The notes under the pieces were generated by a model. The model was not told the DNA's origin. It made no database searches and worked only from the letters and a program-made list of their open reading frames with translations. DNA of 64,000 nucleotides from JACIYW01 sp014359745 (GTDB lineage: Bacteria > Pseudomonadota > Alphaproteobacteria > Rhodobacterales > Rhodobacteraceae). Numbering within the stretch: the first letter of the stretch is position 1; every line of letters begins with the position of its first letter. Position numbers and translations under genes: made by a program. Shown in pieces: positions 16,541-24,911 of the stretch. The DNA lies in assembly GCA_050433985.1 (NCBI GenBank), contig JBNPWE010000005.1, positions 124,001-188,000 of the forward strand, given 5' to 3'.

Positions 16541-18295
16541 ATGCCAGCATCCGATGCGCACGGAAAACGCCAGTTATCCTTGGCGGGGCTTTCGCTTTTG
16601 GCGGTGGTGATAGGGGTCGTGACGGGGTTGGGCGCGATCGCGTTGCGCTATCTGATCTCATTGCTGCACAACCTGTTCTTCCTTGGAACGCTGTCGTGGG
16701 ATTATGACGCCAACGTCGCCACCCCGCCGTCGCCCTTCGGGCCTTTCATCATTCTGGCACCCGTCATCGGCGGGCTGATCGTGCTTTACCTTGTGCGCAG
16801 CTTCGCCCCCGAGGCCAAGGGCCATGGCGTGCCCGAGGTTATGGATGCGATCTATTACAAGGGGGGGCGCATTCGCCCGGCGGTGGTGGTGATCAAATCG
16901 CTGGCCTCGGCGCTGTCGATCGGCTCGGGGGCGTCGGTGGGGCGCGAGGGGCCGATCATCCAGATCGGCAGCGGCATCGGATCTGTTCTGGGGCAGATGT
17001 TTGATCTGCGACGCTGGCAGATCATCACACTGGTGGCGGCAGGTGCCGGCGCGGGGATCGCAGCCACGTTCAACACGCCGCTTGGGGCGGTCTTGTTCGC
17101 GGTGGAGCTGATGCTGCCGGAATTCAGCCCGCGCACCCTGATGCCGGTGGTGCTGGCCACCGGGACGGCAACCTATATGGGGCGGCTGGCCTTCGGGATA
17201 GAGCCTGCGTTTCTGGTGGCCGCGCATGCGCGCCCGGATGTGTTTGTGCCGCTGTCGGTCGATATGCTGCCGCTCTATGTCATTCTTGGCCTGATCTCGG
17301 GGGTCGCGGCGGCGGCCTTCATCAAGATGCTGTACGGCACCGAGGATTTCTTTGATCGCTTCAAGGTCAATCCCTATCTCAAGACAGCGATCGGCATGGC
17401 CGGGCTTGGTGTGTTGATGTATGTGCTGATGCTGACCACCGGCATGTATCACACCGCCGGGGTTGGCTATGCCTCGATCCAGAACGTGCTGACCGGACAG
17501 TTGTCGGCCCCGCTGTTCCTGATGCTGCTTTTCGTTCTGAAACTGGTCGCCACCAGCGTGAGCATGGGCGCGGGCGCCTCGGGGGGGGTGTTTTCGCCCT
17601 CATTGTTTCTGGGCGCGATGCTGGGGGGTGCCTTTGGCGCCTCGCTCGATCTGCTGTTTCCCGCCCTCGGGTTTGACACGATAACCTTCGCGCTGATCGG
17701 CATGGCCGCCATCGTGGGGTCAAGCACCGGGGCCGCGCTGACCTCGATCATGATGATCTTCGAGATGACCGGCGATTACACCATCACGCTGAGCGCGATC
17801 ATCGCGGTGGTGATGGCGGTGGGGATGCGCCGGGCGATCATGACCGACAACATCTACACCATGAAACTGACCCGGCGCGGCCACCGTATCCCGGCCGATA
17901 TCCGGTCACATCTGTTTCCGATCCGGCAGGCGGGAGAGTTGATGGAACCCGTCGTCGGCGTGATAGAACAGGATGCGCTGTCGCCGCATGCCGCAGTGGT
18001 GCGCCGCCAGGTTGGCAAGCGGTCGTTCAGTGTGGTGGTCAAGGGTCGTCATATCGTGGGCGTGGTGCCGGTGGATCCCGCCGATCCGCACCACACCTTC
18101 GGGGCCGTGATCGGTCCGGTCGGCATGGTGCGCGAAAGCACCTTTCTGCAAACCGCGATGACCCATATGGCCGATCGCGGCCACGCCGCCCTTGTGGTGA
18201 TGAAAGAGGGCAGCGCGCCCCGCGCCGAAAACGCCGTGGGGGTCATCACCCGCGTCGCCATCGGTGCCGCGGTGATCGAGGATTACCGAAGTTAG
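16541..18295 (+). CDS. CLC-family chloride channel/transporter with degenerate CBS pair
   Basis: 584 residues from ATG 16541 (an upstream in-frame ATG at 16430 lies inside the divergent gene). About 12 membrane helices. Selectivity motif one is KGHGVPEV (93-100) with His where Escherichia coli ClcA has Ser; GREGP (134-138) supplies the gating glutamate E136; GGVFSP (348-353) is the third motif. The segment aligned with the internal proton glutamate (E203 of E. coli ClcA, sequence IIEEM) reads AVELM here, with Leu190 at that position. The C-terminal 130 residues resemble two CBS domains. It moves chloride across the inner membrane; whether it is proton-coupled is doubtful. Confidence 0.92.
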   Translation: MPASDAHGKRQLSLAGLSLLAVVIGVVTGLGAIALRYLISLLHNLFFLGTLSWDYDANVATPPSPFGPFIILAPVIGGLIVLYLVRSFAPEAKGHGVPEVMDAIYYKGGRIRPAVVVIKSLASALSIGSGASVGREGPIIQIGSGIGSVLGQMFDLRRWQIITLVAAGAGAGIAATFNTPLGAVLFAVELMLPEFSPRTLMPVVLATGTATYMGRLAFGIEPAFLVAAHARPDVFVPLSVDMLPLYVILGLISGVAAAAFIKMLYGTEDFFDRFKVNPYLKTAIGMAGLGVLMYVLMLTTGMYHTAGVGYASIQNVLTGQLSAPLFLMLLFVLKLVATSVSMGAGASGGVFSPSLFLGAMLGGAFGASLDLLFPALGFDTITFALIGMAAIVGSSTGAALTSIMMIFEMTGDYTITLSAIIAVVMAVGMRRAIMTDNIYTMKLTRRGHRIPADIRSHLFPIRQAGELMEPVVGVIEQDALSPHAAVVRRQVGKRSFSVVVKGRHIVGVVPVDPADPHHTFGAVIGPVGMVRESTFLQTAMTHMADRGHAALVVMKEGSAPRAENAVGVITRVAIGAAVIEDYRS

Positions 18296-18302
18296 ACGCG
18301 CG

Positions 18303-18644
18303 TCAAAGCTGTTCGATCGTCACCCGGTCGGGGTAAAAGGCGATATGGCCCGCGATGCGTTCCATGCCGTCTTTCGGGGTTTCATAGGACCAGCCCGCAT
18401 CCTCGATCCGGGTGCTTTTGGTGACGATGGTGTAATAGCTGGCGCGGCCCTTATGGGGGCAGGTGGTTTGCGTGGCGCTTTGTTCTAGGAATGCCATGGC
18501 GATGGCGCTGCGCGGGAAATAGATCACCGGCGCGCGGCTGCCTTCGCGCAGGTCTACGGCCTGATCGGTTTCCGCCAGAACCGCGCCCCCGGCGCGCACC
18601 ACCCAAGTGCCATCGGCCCGGGTCATCCTGATATGATCTGACAT
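18303..18644 (-). CDS. DUF427 domain protein
   Basis: 113 residues from ATG 18644, which has a strong AGGAGAAAG site upstream. The family signature is clear: a GGAVLAET strand, VIYFPRSAI, a CPHKGRASYY motif and an AFYPDRVTIEQ end. DUF427 proteins are small soluble single-domain folds with unclear function; the conserved Cys-Pro-His-Lys-Gly suggests ligand or metal binding. It follows the aminopeptidase P gene by 77 bp on the same strand and meets the CLC gene tail to tail with only 7 bp between stops. Confidence 0.88.
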   Translation of the reverse strand: MSDHIRMTRADGTWVVRAGGAVLAETDQAVDLREGSRAPVIYFPRSAIAMAFLEQSATQTTCPHKGRASYYTIVTKSTRIEDAGWSYETPKDGMERIAGHIAFYPDRVTIEQL

Positions 18645-18721
18645 CGCTTTCTCCTGTGTTCGTCCGGGTGCGCCGGACAATTTGGCGGCACCCTAGCATC
18701 ATCGCGCGTCCGGGTCAGGCG

Positions 18722-20527
18722 TCAAAGCGCCGCGCAGGCGGCCCGAAGCCAGTCAAGCGCGGCCCCGTCAAGCCGACCACCGATCCGGTGCAGCACCTCG
18801 GCGTGATAGGTGTTCAGCCAGCTGCGTTCGCCCTGCGTCAGCTCGGCGGCATCGATCATGCGGCGGTCGAAGGGTACAAGGGTAAGCGTGTCGAAACAAA
18901 GCATCGCACGCGCGTCACCCCCTGCGACGATCGGGGCCTCGGCCACCACGACAAGGTTTTCAAGGCGGATGCCGAAGGCCCCCTCGCGGTAATAGCCCGG
19001 CTCATTCGACAGGATCATGCCCGGTTCCAGCACCACATCCGACACGCGCGACAGGCGCTGCGGCCCCTCATGCACCGAAAGATAGGCCCCCACGCCGTGC
19101 CCGGTGCCATGATCATAATCCTGCCCCGCCATCCACAGCGGCGCGCGCGCCAGCGCATCCAGATGCCCGCCCGTAACCCCCTGCGGCCAGCGCACCCGCG
19201 ATATGGCAATCAGGCCCTGCAATACCCGCGTTGCCGCCGCGCGCGCCTCTGGCGGCACCGGGCCGGTGGCGAGGGTGCGGGTGATATCGGTTGTGCCATC
19301 GACATATTGGCCGCCGCTGTCGATCAGAACGATATCGCCGGGGCGGATGGTGCGGTTGCTGGCCTCGGTCACCCGGTAATGCACGATTGCGCCATTCGGC
19401 CCGGAACCTGCGATCGTGTCGAAACTGATATCGCGCAGCACGCCGGATCGGTCGCGAAACTCTTCCAGCCTGCGCACCAGATCTATTTCGGTCAGGGTGC
19501 CGGTTGGCGCCTGGGTGTCGAACCAGTGCAGGAAACGGATCATCGCCACCGCATCGCGCAAATGCGCCGCGCGCGCGCCTGCGATTTCGGCCGGGGTCTT
19601 GCGGGCCTTGGGCAGGATGCAGGGATCGGGCCCCCGGATGACGCTGACCCCCGCATCGTCAAGTTCGTGCAAGATGGCCAGCGGGGCGCTGGCGCGATCG
19701 ACCCGCACCGGGCCGGTCAGCGCGCGCAGGCGTGGCAAGAAGGCGTCGGGTGCACAGATTTCAACCGTTTCGCCCAGATGGTCGCGCAGCGCCACGTCAA
19801 CCTTGGCCGGATCGATGAACAGCGTCACCCGCGCGTCATCGTGCAGGATCGCAAAGGCCTGCACCACCGGGTTATGGGCGATATCGTGGCCACGGATATT
19901 AAGCAGCCAGCAAATGCTGTCAGGCAGGGTCAGAATGGCCGCCCTTTGCCCCTCGGCGCGCAGCGTGCCGGCCAGTTGCGCGGTCTTTTGGGCGGCGGAA
20001 AGCCCCGCAAGCGCATCGGGATGCGGCAGGGCCGCGCCTTGCGGGGGGGGTGGTTGATCGGGCCAGATCGCATCGATGAAATTGTGCGATGGCTGCAAGG
20101 TGATGCCGCTGCCCTGCAATCCGGCCTCGATCCGGGCAATGTCGTCGGCGGTGTGCAACCAGGGATCAAAGGCCAGCCTGCCGCCCTGCGGCAGATGCGC
20201 GCGCAGCCAGTCGGCGGGTTTCACCTCGGGCCAGTTGACGGGGGTGAAGGCGCGGGTGTCAACCTCTGCCTGCACCTGCACGCGGTAGCGGCCATCGACA
20301 AAGACCCCGGCCACATCCTCCAGCACGATGGCAAACCCCGCCGACCCGGTGAACCCGGTCAGCCAGGCCAGCCGCGCGTCATGGGGCGCCACATATTCCC
20401 CCTGATGCGCATCGGCACGCGGCACCAGAAACCCGGCAAGGCCCGCATCGGCAAGAGCGGCGCGCAGATCGGCCAGGCGGGGCGGGCCATCACCGGGCCG
20501 GGTGGGGGTGGTGAAGGTTTGGAACAT
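18722..20527 (-). CDS. pepP: Aminopeptidase P (Xaa-Pro aminopeptidase, M24 family)
   Basis: Removes the N-terminal residue before proline from peptides, in the cytoplasm. From ATG 20527 the product is 601 residues, the long three-domain form common in alphaproteobacteria and similar to eukaryotic XPNPEP1. Two creatinase-like N-terminal domains precede the pita-bread catalytic domain. Metal ligands are visible in DSGGQYVDGTTDITRT (two Asp), HGTGHGVGAYLSVHEG (His), ILSNEPGYY (Glu) and IRLENLVVV (Glu). An in-frame ATG at 20572 would add 15 residues of no family similarity. The symbol is by family and may differ between databases. Confidence 0.92.
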   Translation of the reverse strand: MFQTFTTPTRPGDGPPRLADLRAALADAGLAGFLVPRADAHQGEYVAPHDARLAWLTGFTGSAGFAIVLEDVAGVFVDGRYRVQVQAEVDTRAFTPVNWPEVKPADWLRAHLPQGGRLAFDPWLHTADDIARIEAGLQGSGITLQPSHNFIDAIWPDQPPPPQGAALPHPDALAGLSAAQKTAQLAGTLRAEGQRAAILTLPDSICWLLNIRGHDIAHNPVVQAFAILHDDARVTLFIDPAKVDVALRDHLGETVEICAPDAFLPRLRALTGPVRVDRASAPLAILHELDDAGVSVIRGPDPCILPKARKTPAEIAGARAAHLRDAVAMIRFLHWFDTQAPTGTLTEIDLVRRLEEFRDRSGVLRDISFDTIAGSGPNGAIVHYRVTEASNRTIRPGDIVLIDSGGQYVDGTTDITRTLATGPVPPEARAAATRVLQGLIAISRVRWPQGVTGGHLDALARAPLWMAGQDYDHGTGHGVGAYLSVHEGPQRLSRVSDVVLEPGMILSNEPGYYREGAFGIRLENLVVVAEAPIVAGGDARAMLCFDTLTLVPFDRRMIDAAELTQGERSWLNTYHAEVLHRIGGRLDGAALDWLRAACAAL

Positions 20528-20583
20528 GGGGCGCTTTCTGGTCAGGCGTTGGGGCTGATGGCTGTGATGCATCGGGCAGCGAA

Positions 20584-20620
20584 GGGGCGGCGGGTACCCA
20601 GGCCGGATATCCGCCGCCCC
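20584..20620 (-). terminator. Hairpin between cobT and pepP
   Basis: 10-bp stem ggggcggcgg / ccgccgcccc around a 17-base loop, 11 bp past the cobT stop. There is no T-run after it on the minus strand, so it could act as a pause or RNA-stabilising stem as well as a terminator. Confidence 0.5.
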
Positions 20621-20630
20621 GAAGAACCTT

Positions 20631-22505
20631 TTAACGCCCCATCACCCGGTTGATGCCCCGGAACCGGGCCTTGGCGCGGGGGTCGTTATCGAAGAGCGAT
20701 GCAAGTTGTTCGGTCATCGCCCCCGCTAATTGTTCGACATCGGTGATCGTCACCGCGCGTTGGTAATAGCGGGTCACATCGTGGCCGATGCCGATGGCGA
20801 TCAGTTCCACGGCCTTGCGGCGTTCGACCATCGCGATCACGTCGCGCAGGTGTTTTTCCAGATAATTCGCGGGGTTGACCGACAGGGTGGAATCATCGAC
20901 CGGCGCGCCATCCGAAATCACCATCAGGATCTTGCGCGCCTCGGGACGCACCACCATGCGCCGGTGCGCCCATTCCAGGGCCTCGCCGTCGATGTTTTCC
21001 TTCAGCAGCCCCTCTTTCATCATCAGGCCCAGATTGTCGCGCACCCGCCGCCAGGGGGCATCGGCGCCCTTGTAGATGATGTGGCGCAGATCGTTCAGCC
21101 GCCCCGGCATCTGCGGCCGCCCCGCCGCCAGCCAGCGTTCGCGCGACTGGCCGCCCTTCCAGGCGCGGGTGGTAAAGCCCAGGATCTCGACCTTGACCTG
21201 ACAGCGTTCCAGCGTCTGCGCCAGCACATCGGCACAGATCGCGGCAATGGATATCGGCCGCCCGCGCATCGATCCGGAATTGTCCAAAAGCAGCGTCACC
21301 ACCGTGTCGCGGAATTCGGTATCCTTTTCCTGCTTGAACGACAGCGGCGTTGTGGGGTTGGCCACCACGCGGGCCAGACGCCCGGCGTCAAGCGTGCCTT
21401 CCTCCAGATCGAATTCCCAACTGCGGTTCTGCTGGGCCTGAAGGCGGCGTTGCAGCTTGTTGGCCAGCCGCGACACGGCGCCTTTGAGCGGTTCAAGCTG
21501 CTGATCCAGATAGGCGCGCAGCCGTTCCAGTTCGGCCGGGTCGGCCAGATCCTCGGCCTTTATTTCCTCGTCGAACTCGGTGGCATAGACGGCATAGCCC
21601 GGATCGGCGTCGGAATGCGGCGGGGGAGGCGGCGGCTCGGCGGGCGCTTCGCCTTCGGGCAGTTCCGCATCCTCGGCCAGTTCGCCATCGGCCATTTCAT
21701 CGGCGGAAACCTCTGCCTGGGCGGCATCCTGGCTGTCTTGTTGCGATTGCTCGGGCGATCCTTCGGACTCGTCGGCCTGATCTTCATCCTGGCCGGTGCT
21801 GTCGGGGGCGGTTTCATCGTCTTCGGCATCGTCGCCCTGATCGTCGTCCTGGTTGTCGGGATCGTCGCCCAACTGGTCGCCGTAACCCAGATCGGTGATC
21901 ACCTGCCGCGCAAGGCGGGCAAATGCCTGCTGATCGCCCAGAACCTTGTCGATCCCGTCCAGCGTGCCCGCTGCCTGTTCCTCGATAAAGCCGCGCCACA
22001 GGCCCATCACATTGTCGGCCGCCTTTGGCAGGGTGCGGCCGGTGGCCAGATGGCGCACCAGATATCCCGCGGCGGCGGCAAGCGGCGCATCGGCGGCCTG
22101 GGTGATCTGGCCATATCCGCGCCGTTCGGCATCGGCGCCGATGCGGGCGTCGATATTCCCGGCGGTGCCAGGCATGGCGCGGGCACCCACCGCCTCGCAG
22201 CGGGCGGTTTCCATCGCCTCGTAAAGGTCGCGCGCCATCTGGCCTGTGGGGGCATAGCGGGCGTGCAGCGCTTCGTCGTGGTGGCGGTGGCGCAGCGCCA
22301 GCGCATCGGCGGTGCCGCGCGCCTGCAACACCTCGTCGCGGGTCATGCGGCGGCTGATCTGCGGCAGGCGCATGGCCTCGCCCGACAGGCCCGGCGGATC
22401 GACCGAATAGCTGACGGTCAGATCGCGGTCATCGGCCATGGTGCGCGCGGTTTCCGCGAGCGCCTTCTTGAACGGATCGGCGGGGTTATCGTTGGGTTTC
22501 GTCAT
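20631..22505 (-). CDS. cobT: Cobaltochelatase subunit CobT
   Basis: Part of the aerobic ATP-dependent cobaltochelatase CobNST, which inserts cobalt into hydrogenobyrinic acid diamide in cobalamin synthesis. The 624-residue product has a conserved N-terminal domain, a strongly acidic Asp/Glu/Gln-rich linker at about 215-300, and a C-terminal von Willebrand A domain with the MIDAS sequence DNSGSMRGRP. Length and layout match CobT. It follows cobS by 87 bp on the same strand; the order cobS-cobT is typical. cobN is not in this window. Confidence 0.96.
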   Translation of the reverse strand: MTKPNDNPADPFKKALAETARTMADDRDLTVSYSVDPPGLSGEAMRLPQISRRMTRDEVLQARGTADALALRHRHHDEALHARYAPTGQMARDLYEAMETARCEAVGARAMPGTAGNIDARIGADAERRGYGQITQAADAPLAAAAGYLVRHLATGRTLPKAADNVMGLWRGFIEEQAAGTLDGIDKVLGDQQAFARLARQVITDLGYGDQLGDDPDNQDDDQGDDAEDDETAPDSTGQDEDQADESEGSPEQSQQDSQDAAQAEVSADEMADGELAEDAELPEGEAPAEPPPPPPHSDADPGYAVYATEFDEEIKAEDLADPAELERLRAYLDQQLEPLKGAVSRLANKLQRRLQAQQNRSWEFDLEEGTLDAGRLARVVANPTTPLSFKQEKDTEFRDTVVTLLLDNSGSMRGRPISIAAICADVLAQTLERCQVKVEILGFTTRAWKGGQSRERWLAAGRPQMPGRLNDLRHIIYKGADAPWRRVRDNLGLMMKEGLLKENIDGEALEWAHRRMVVRPEARKILMVISDGAPVDDSTLSVNPANYLEKHLRDVIAMVERRKAVELIAIGIGHDVTRYYQRAVTITDVEQLAGAMTEQLASLFDNDPRAKARFRGINRVMGR

Positions 22506-22592
22506 CCCTTACCCCCTTTGGCCTTGCCCCCTTTGGATATCCGCGCCGGTCGGCGCACAAGACGGCGGTTGTCTCGCCCGCTGCGCAAGGCA

Positions 22593-23579
22593 TCACCCCA
22601 AACTCATGCTCACCGCAGACTCCGGCAGTTCCTCGTCAAAGCAGCGCTGATAGAATTCGGCGACGGTCTGGCGTTCCAACTCGTCGCATTTGTTGAGGAA
22701 CGACAGCCGGAACGCATAGCCGATGTTGCGAAAGATGCGGGCGTTTTCGGCCCAGGCAATCACGGTGCGGGGCGACATCACGGTGGACAGATCGCCGTTC
22801 ATGAACGCGGTGCGGGTCAGGTCGGCGACCGTGACCATCTGGCCGATCTCGCGGCGGCCCTTTTCGGTGTTGTAGGCGGGGTTTTTCGAAAGCACGATCG
22901 CCGCCTCTGCATCATGGCTGAGGTAGTTGAGCGTGGCCACCAGCGACCAGCGGTCCATCTGGCCCTGGTTGATCTGCTGGGTGCCGTGATAAAGCCCGGT
23001 GGTATCGCCCAGGCCCACGGTGTTGGCGGTGGCAAAGAGGCGAAAATAGGGATGCGGTGTAAGCACCTGGTTCTGATCCAGAAGCGTCAGCTTGCCGTCG
23101 GCTTCCAGCACCCGCTGGATGACGAACATCACATCGGCGCGGCCCGCGTCATATTCATCGAAGACGATGGCGGCGGGGTTGCGCAGCGCCCATGGCAGGA
23201 TACCTTCCTGAAACTCGGTCACCTGCATGCCGTCGCGCAGCTTGATCGCATCCTTGCCGATCAGGTCGATGCGGCTGATGTGGCTGTCAAGGTTCACCCG
23301 CACCAGCGGCCAGTTCAGCCGCGCGGCAACCTGTTCGATATGGGTGGATTTGCCGGTGCCGTGATACCCTTGGATCATCACCCGGCGATTATACTGAAAG
23401 CCTGCCAGAATCGCCAGCGTGGTATCGGGATCGAACTTGTAGGTCGGATCGATGTCGGGCACCCGGTCGGCCCGGTCGGCAAAGCCGCGCACCATCATGT
23501 CGCTGTCGATGCCGAACACTTCGCGGACCGAAATCTCTTCGGTCGGTTTTACGTTCGTGTTGCTGGTTCCGTCCGCCAT
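22593..23579 (-). CDS. cobS: Cobaltochelatase subunit CobS
   Basis: AAA+ ATPase (MoxR/MgChlI-like) that forms a chaperone-like ring with CobT to drive cobalt insertion by CobN. ATG 23579 is preferred over ATG 23585 because a GAGG site then has proper spacing; this gives 328 residues, normal for CobS. Walker A is GYHGTGKST, Walker B AAIVFDEYDAG, sensor-like RLFATANTVG. The N-terminal segment VREVFGIDSDMMVRGF is characteristic of the family. Translation of cobS and cobT is likely from one message. Confidence 0.96.
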   Translation of the reverse strand: MADGTSNTNVKPTEEISVREVFGIDSDMMVRGFADRADRVPDIDPTYKFDPDTTLAILAGFQYNRRVMIQGYHGTGKSTHIEQVAARLNWPLVRVNLDSHISRIDLIGKDAIKLRDGMQVTEFQEGILPWALRNPAAIVFDEYDAGRADVMFVIQRVLEADGKLTLLDQNQVLTPHPYFRLFATANTVGLGDTTGLYHGTQQINQGQMDRWSLVATLNYLSHDAEAAIVLSKNPAYNTEKGRREIGQMVTVADLTRTAFMNGDLSTVMSPRTVIAWAENARIFRNIGYAFRLSFLNKCDELERQTVAEFYQRCFDEELPESAVSMSLG

Positions 23580-23685
23580 CGTCATCCTCGCCGCTGCCTT
23601 GCGCCCCGTCCTTGCACCCCGTCCCGGCCGGGCCACATTTGTGGCGCTTTAGTGGAACATATCCTTGTCGGGTTCAAGGGGAAGG

Positions 23686-23716
23686 GGCCCCGGCACCATC
23701 TTTCGGTGCCGGGGCC
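23686..23716. other. Strong hairpin between ialB and cobS
   Basis: Perfect 12-bp stem ggccccggcacc / ggtgccggggcc with a 7-base loop, lying 30 bp past the ialB stop and about 107 bp before the cobS start. No T-run on either side. Could end or stabilise ialB transcripts, or act as a leader structure for cobS. Confidence 0.6.
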
Positions 23717-23746
23717 GCGCGGTCACCCTCTGGTGATCCTGTCAGA

Positions 23747-24418
23747 TCACGAACCGTTGGCCTTGTTCACCGCCTCATAGCCCGCGGTAAAGCCGATCAG
23801 CGACACATCCAGATCGACGGTGGTGTCAGGCGCGGCGACGGGCACGATGGTGACGGTGGCTTTCTTGCCGCGCTTGAACGCCGCGATTTCATCGGCGGTA
23901 AAGCCGATTCGGGCATAGCACCCGATCTGGCTGCACCAAGTGAACGGATAGCGTTTGGCGGTGCCGTCATCGATCTTCATGGTGATCTGCTGGGTCAACA
24001 GCGTCAGCAACGGCGTCACGATCGTGGCCCCGGCGGCGGCCGGCTGGCCTGCGGGCAGGCCGAACATGCTGATTTCGGCGACGGAGTTTCCGCTCTGGTC
24101 CTGGAGGAGCTGGTAAAGTTCGCACCGGTCTGTCTGCCCCTCTGGCGCGCGCACGCAGCGGTTTTCCCACTCGCCGAACGTGCCCGCGACATAGCTGGTG
24201 CCGGGGCCATCCTCGGGCGCCACTTCCTGCCCCATCGACAGGTCAGAGGCGCCGTCCTCGGCCGGGGCTGCATCGGTCGCGGGGGCGGGCTGGGCGGTTG
24301 TATCCTGCCCGGCAGCCCCGTCGGTGGCTGCGGTCTGTGCAAGGCCCGAAGACGTGGCGAGGCCAAGAACGACGGCGGCGCGGACGGCGGCGCGCAGGAA
24401 AAGTTTGATATCGGTCAT
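23747..24418 (-). CDS. Invasion-associated locus B (IalB) family protein
   Basis: 223 residues from ATG 24418. A Sec signal peptide (about 1-27, ending GLAQ) is followed by an Ala/Pro/Asp-rich linker and the IalB domain: GEWENRCVR, a cysteine pair in QTDRCELYQLLQD, FGLPAGQ, and FTWCSQIGCYARIGFT, whose cysteines probably form disulfides in the periplasm. The name comes from a Bartonella protein; in free-living alphaproteobacteria the function is not defined and no virulence role is implied. Single gene between cobS and a long intergenic region holding two candidate sRNAs. Confidence 0.87.
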   Translation of the reverse strand: MTDIKLFLRAAVRAAVVLGLATSSGLAQTAATDGAAGQDTTAQPAPATDAAPAEDGASDLSMGQEVAPEDGPGTSYVAGTFGEWENRCVRAPEGQTDRCELYQLLQDQSGNSVAEISMFGLPAGQPAAAGATIVTPLLTLLTQQITMKIDDGTAKRYPFTWCSQIGCYARIGFTADEIAAFKRGKKATVTIVPVAAPDTTVDLDVSLIGFTAGYEAVNKANGS

Positions 24419-24585
24419 CAGTGTTCCCATTGGCAGGTGTTGATCTGTGCTGCGGTCTAACACGGGTTGCAGGCGATGTCAGGCCGTTTCGGATTGGTGC
24501 GCGTAGCTTTGCCGGTGCCAGACCGGCGCCTTGGCGGTGATCCCGGCCTCGCCGCGCAGGCATCTGCGAAAAGCCATCCGCGCAA

Positions 24586-24671
24586 ATTAGAAAAAGGGTC
24601 GTGGACGACCCTTTTCCCTTATCAATCTCCCTGCCGGACGGGCCGACTTATCCTGTCGTGAGGACCGACGT
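24586..24671 (-). ncRNA. Candidate small RNA 1 (minus strand)
   Basis: On the minus strand a -35 TTGACG (24706-24701) and a -10 TAGCGT (24683-24678) are 17 bases apart. Transcription from about 24671 would run to a strong intrinsic terminator: a 10-bp stem AAAAGGGTCG/CGACCCTTTT (24615-24592) followed by T5. The predicted RNA is about 85 nt and starts with a small hairpin, GTCG-loop-CGAC (24669-24655). It lies in a 448-bp gap with no convincing ORF and ends 168 bp before ialB. Promoter and terminator are seen directly; that an RNA accumulates is inference. Confidence 0.55.
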
Positions 24672-24762
24672 AGCATAACGCTAGGGCGTCGAAATGTTTG
24701 CGTCAACAGCAAAAAATACCAAATCATTGGTGAATTTGCGCAGGGCACTTCACGTTTTGGCG

Positions 24763-24858
24763 AAAAAAGCCGCACCCTTGGGGCGCGGCCAGTCTGACAG
24801 GGAGGAAGTCATGCCGGGCGAATGACCGGCCCGATACGATCAAGACTGGCACCGAAGG
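24763..24858 (-). ncRNA. Candidate small RNA 2 with anti-Shine-Dalgarno-like loop (minus strand)
   Basis: A classic terminator on the minus strand (9-bp stem GCCGCGCCC/GGGTGCGGC with one G-U pair, 3-base loop, then T6; 24789-24763) is preceded by two hairpins: TGAC-loop-GTCA (24811-24795) displaying UUCCUCCCU, and GCCGG-loop-CCGGC (24830-24813). A -10-like TACAAT lies at 24870-24865, but I see no good -35. The shape (CU-rich loops, then terminator) recalls the cuckoo/CcsR class of alphaproteobacterial sRNAs with CCUCCUCCC loops, though no DUF1127 gene is beside it. The predicted length is about 95 nt, tandem to candidate 1. Confidence 0.5.
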
Positions 24859-24911
24859 TTTAACATTGTATTGTCGGCTTGAACGATCCTTGTTGCATCG
24901 GGAAGGCGGGC

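Larger units (their letters stand above)
24464..24911. other. 448-bp intergenic region between ialB and the HerA-like gene
   Basis: The divergent promoter region for ialB (minus) and the HerA-like gene (plus). It contains the two sRNA candidates described separately. The remaining parts (24464-24585 and 24684-24762) show no ORF with coding character and no repeat. The RBS of the plus-strand gene (GGAAGG, 24901-24906) marks its right end. Confidence 0.6.

Noticed and set aside
18656..20653. Plus-strand frame of 665 codons opposite pepP
   Set aside because: Shadow of the M24 aminopeptidase gene, whose metal ligands are all present on the minus strand.
20730..23780. A 1016-codon open frame on the plus strand opposite cobT and cobS
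   Set aside because: It is the antisense shadow of two strongly conserved genes; its product is a low-complexity His/Gly/Arg/Ile mixture with no domain, and GC-rich codon bias on the other strand creates such frames.
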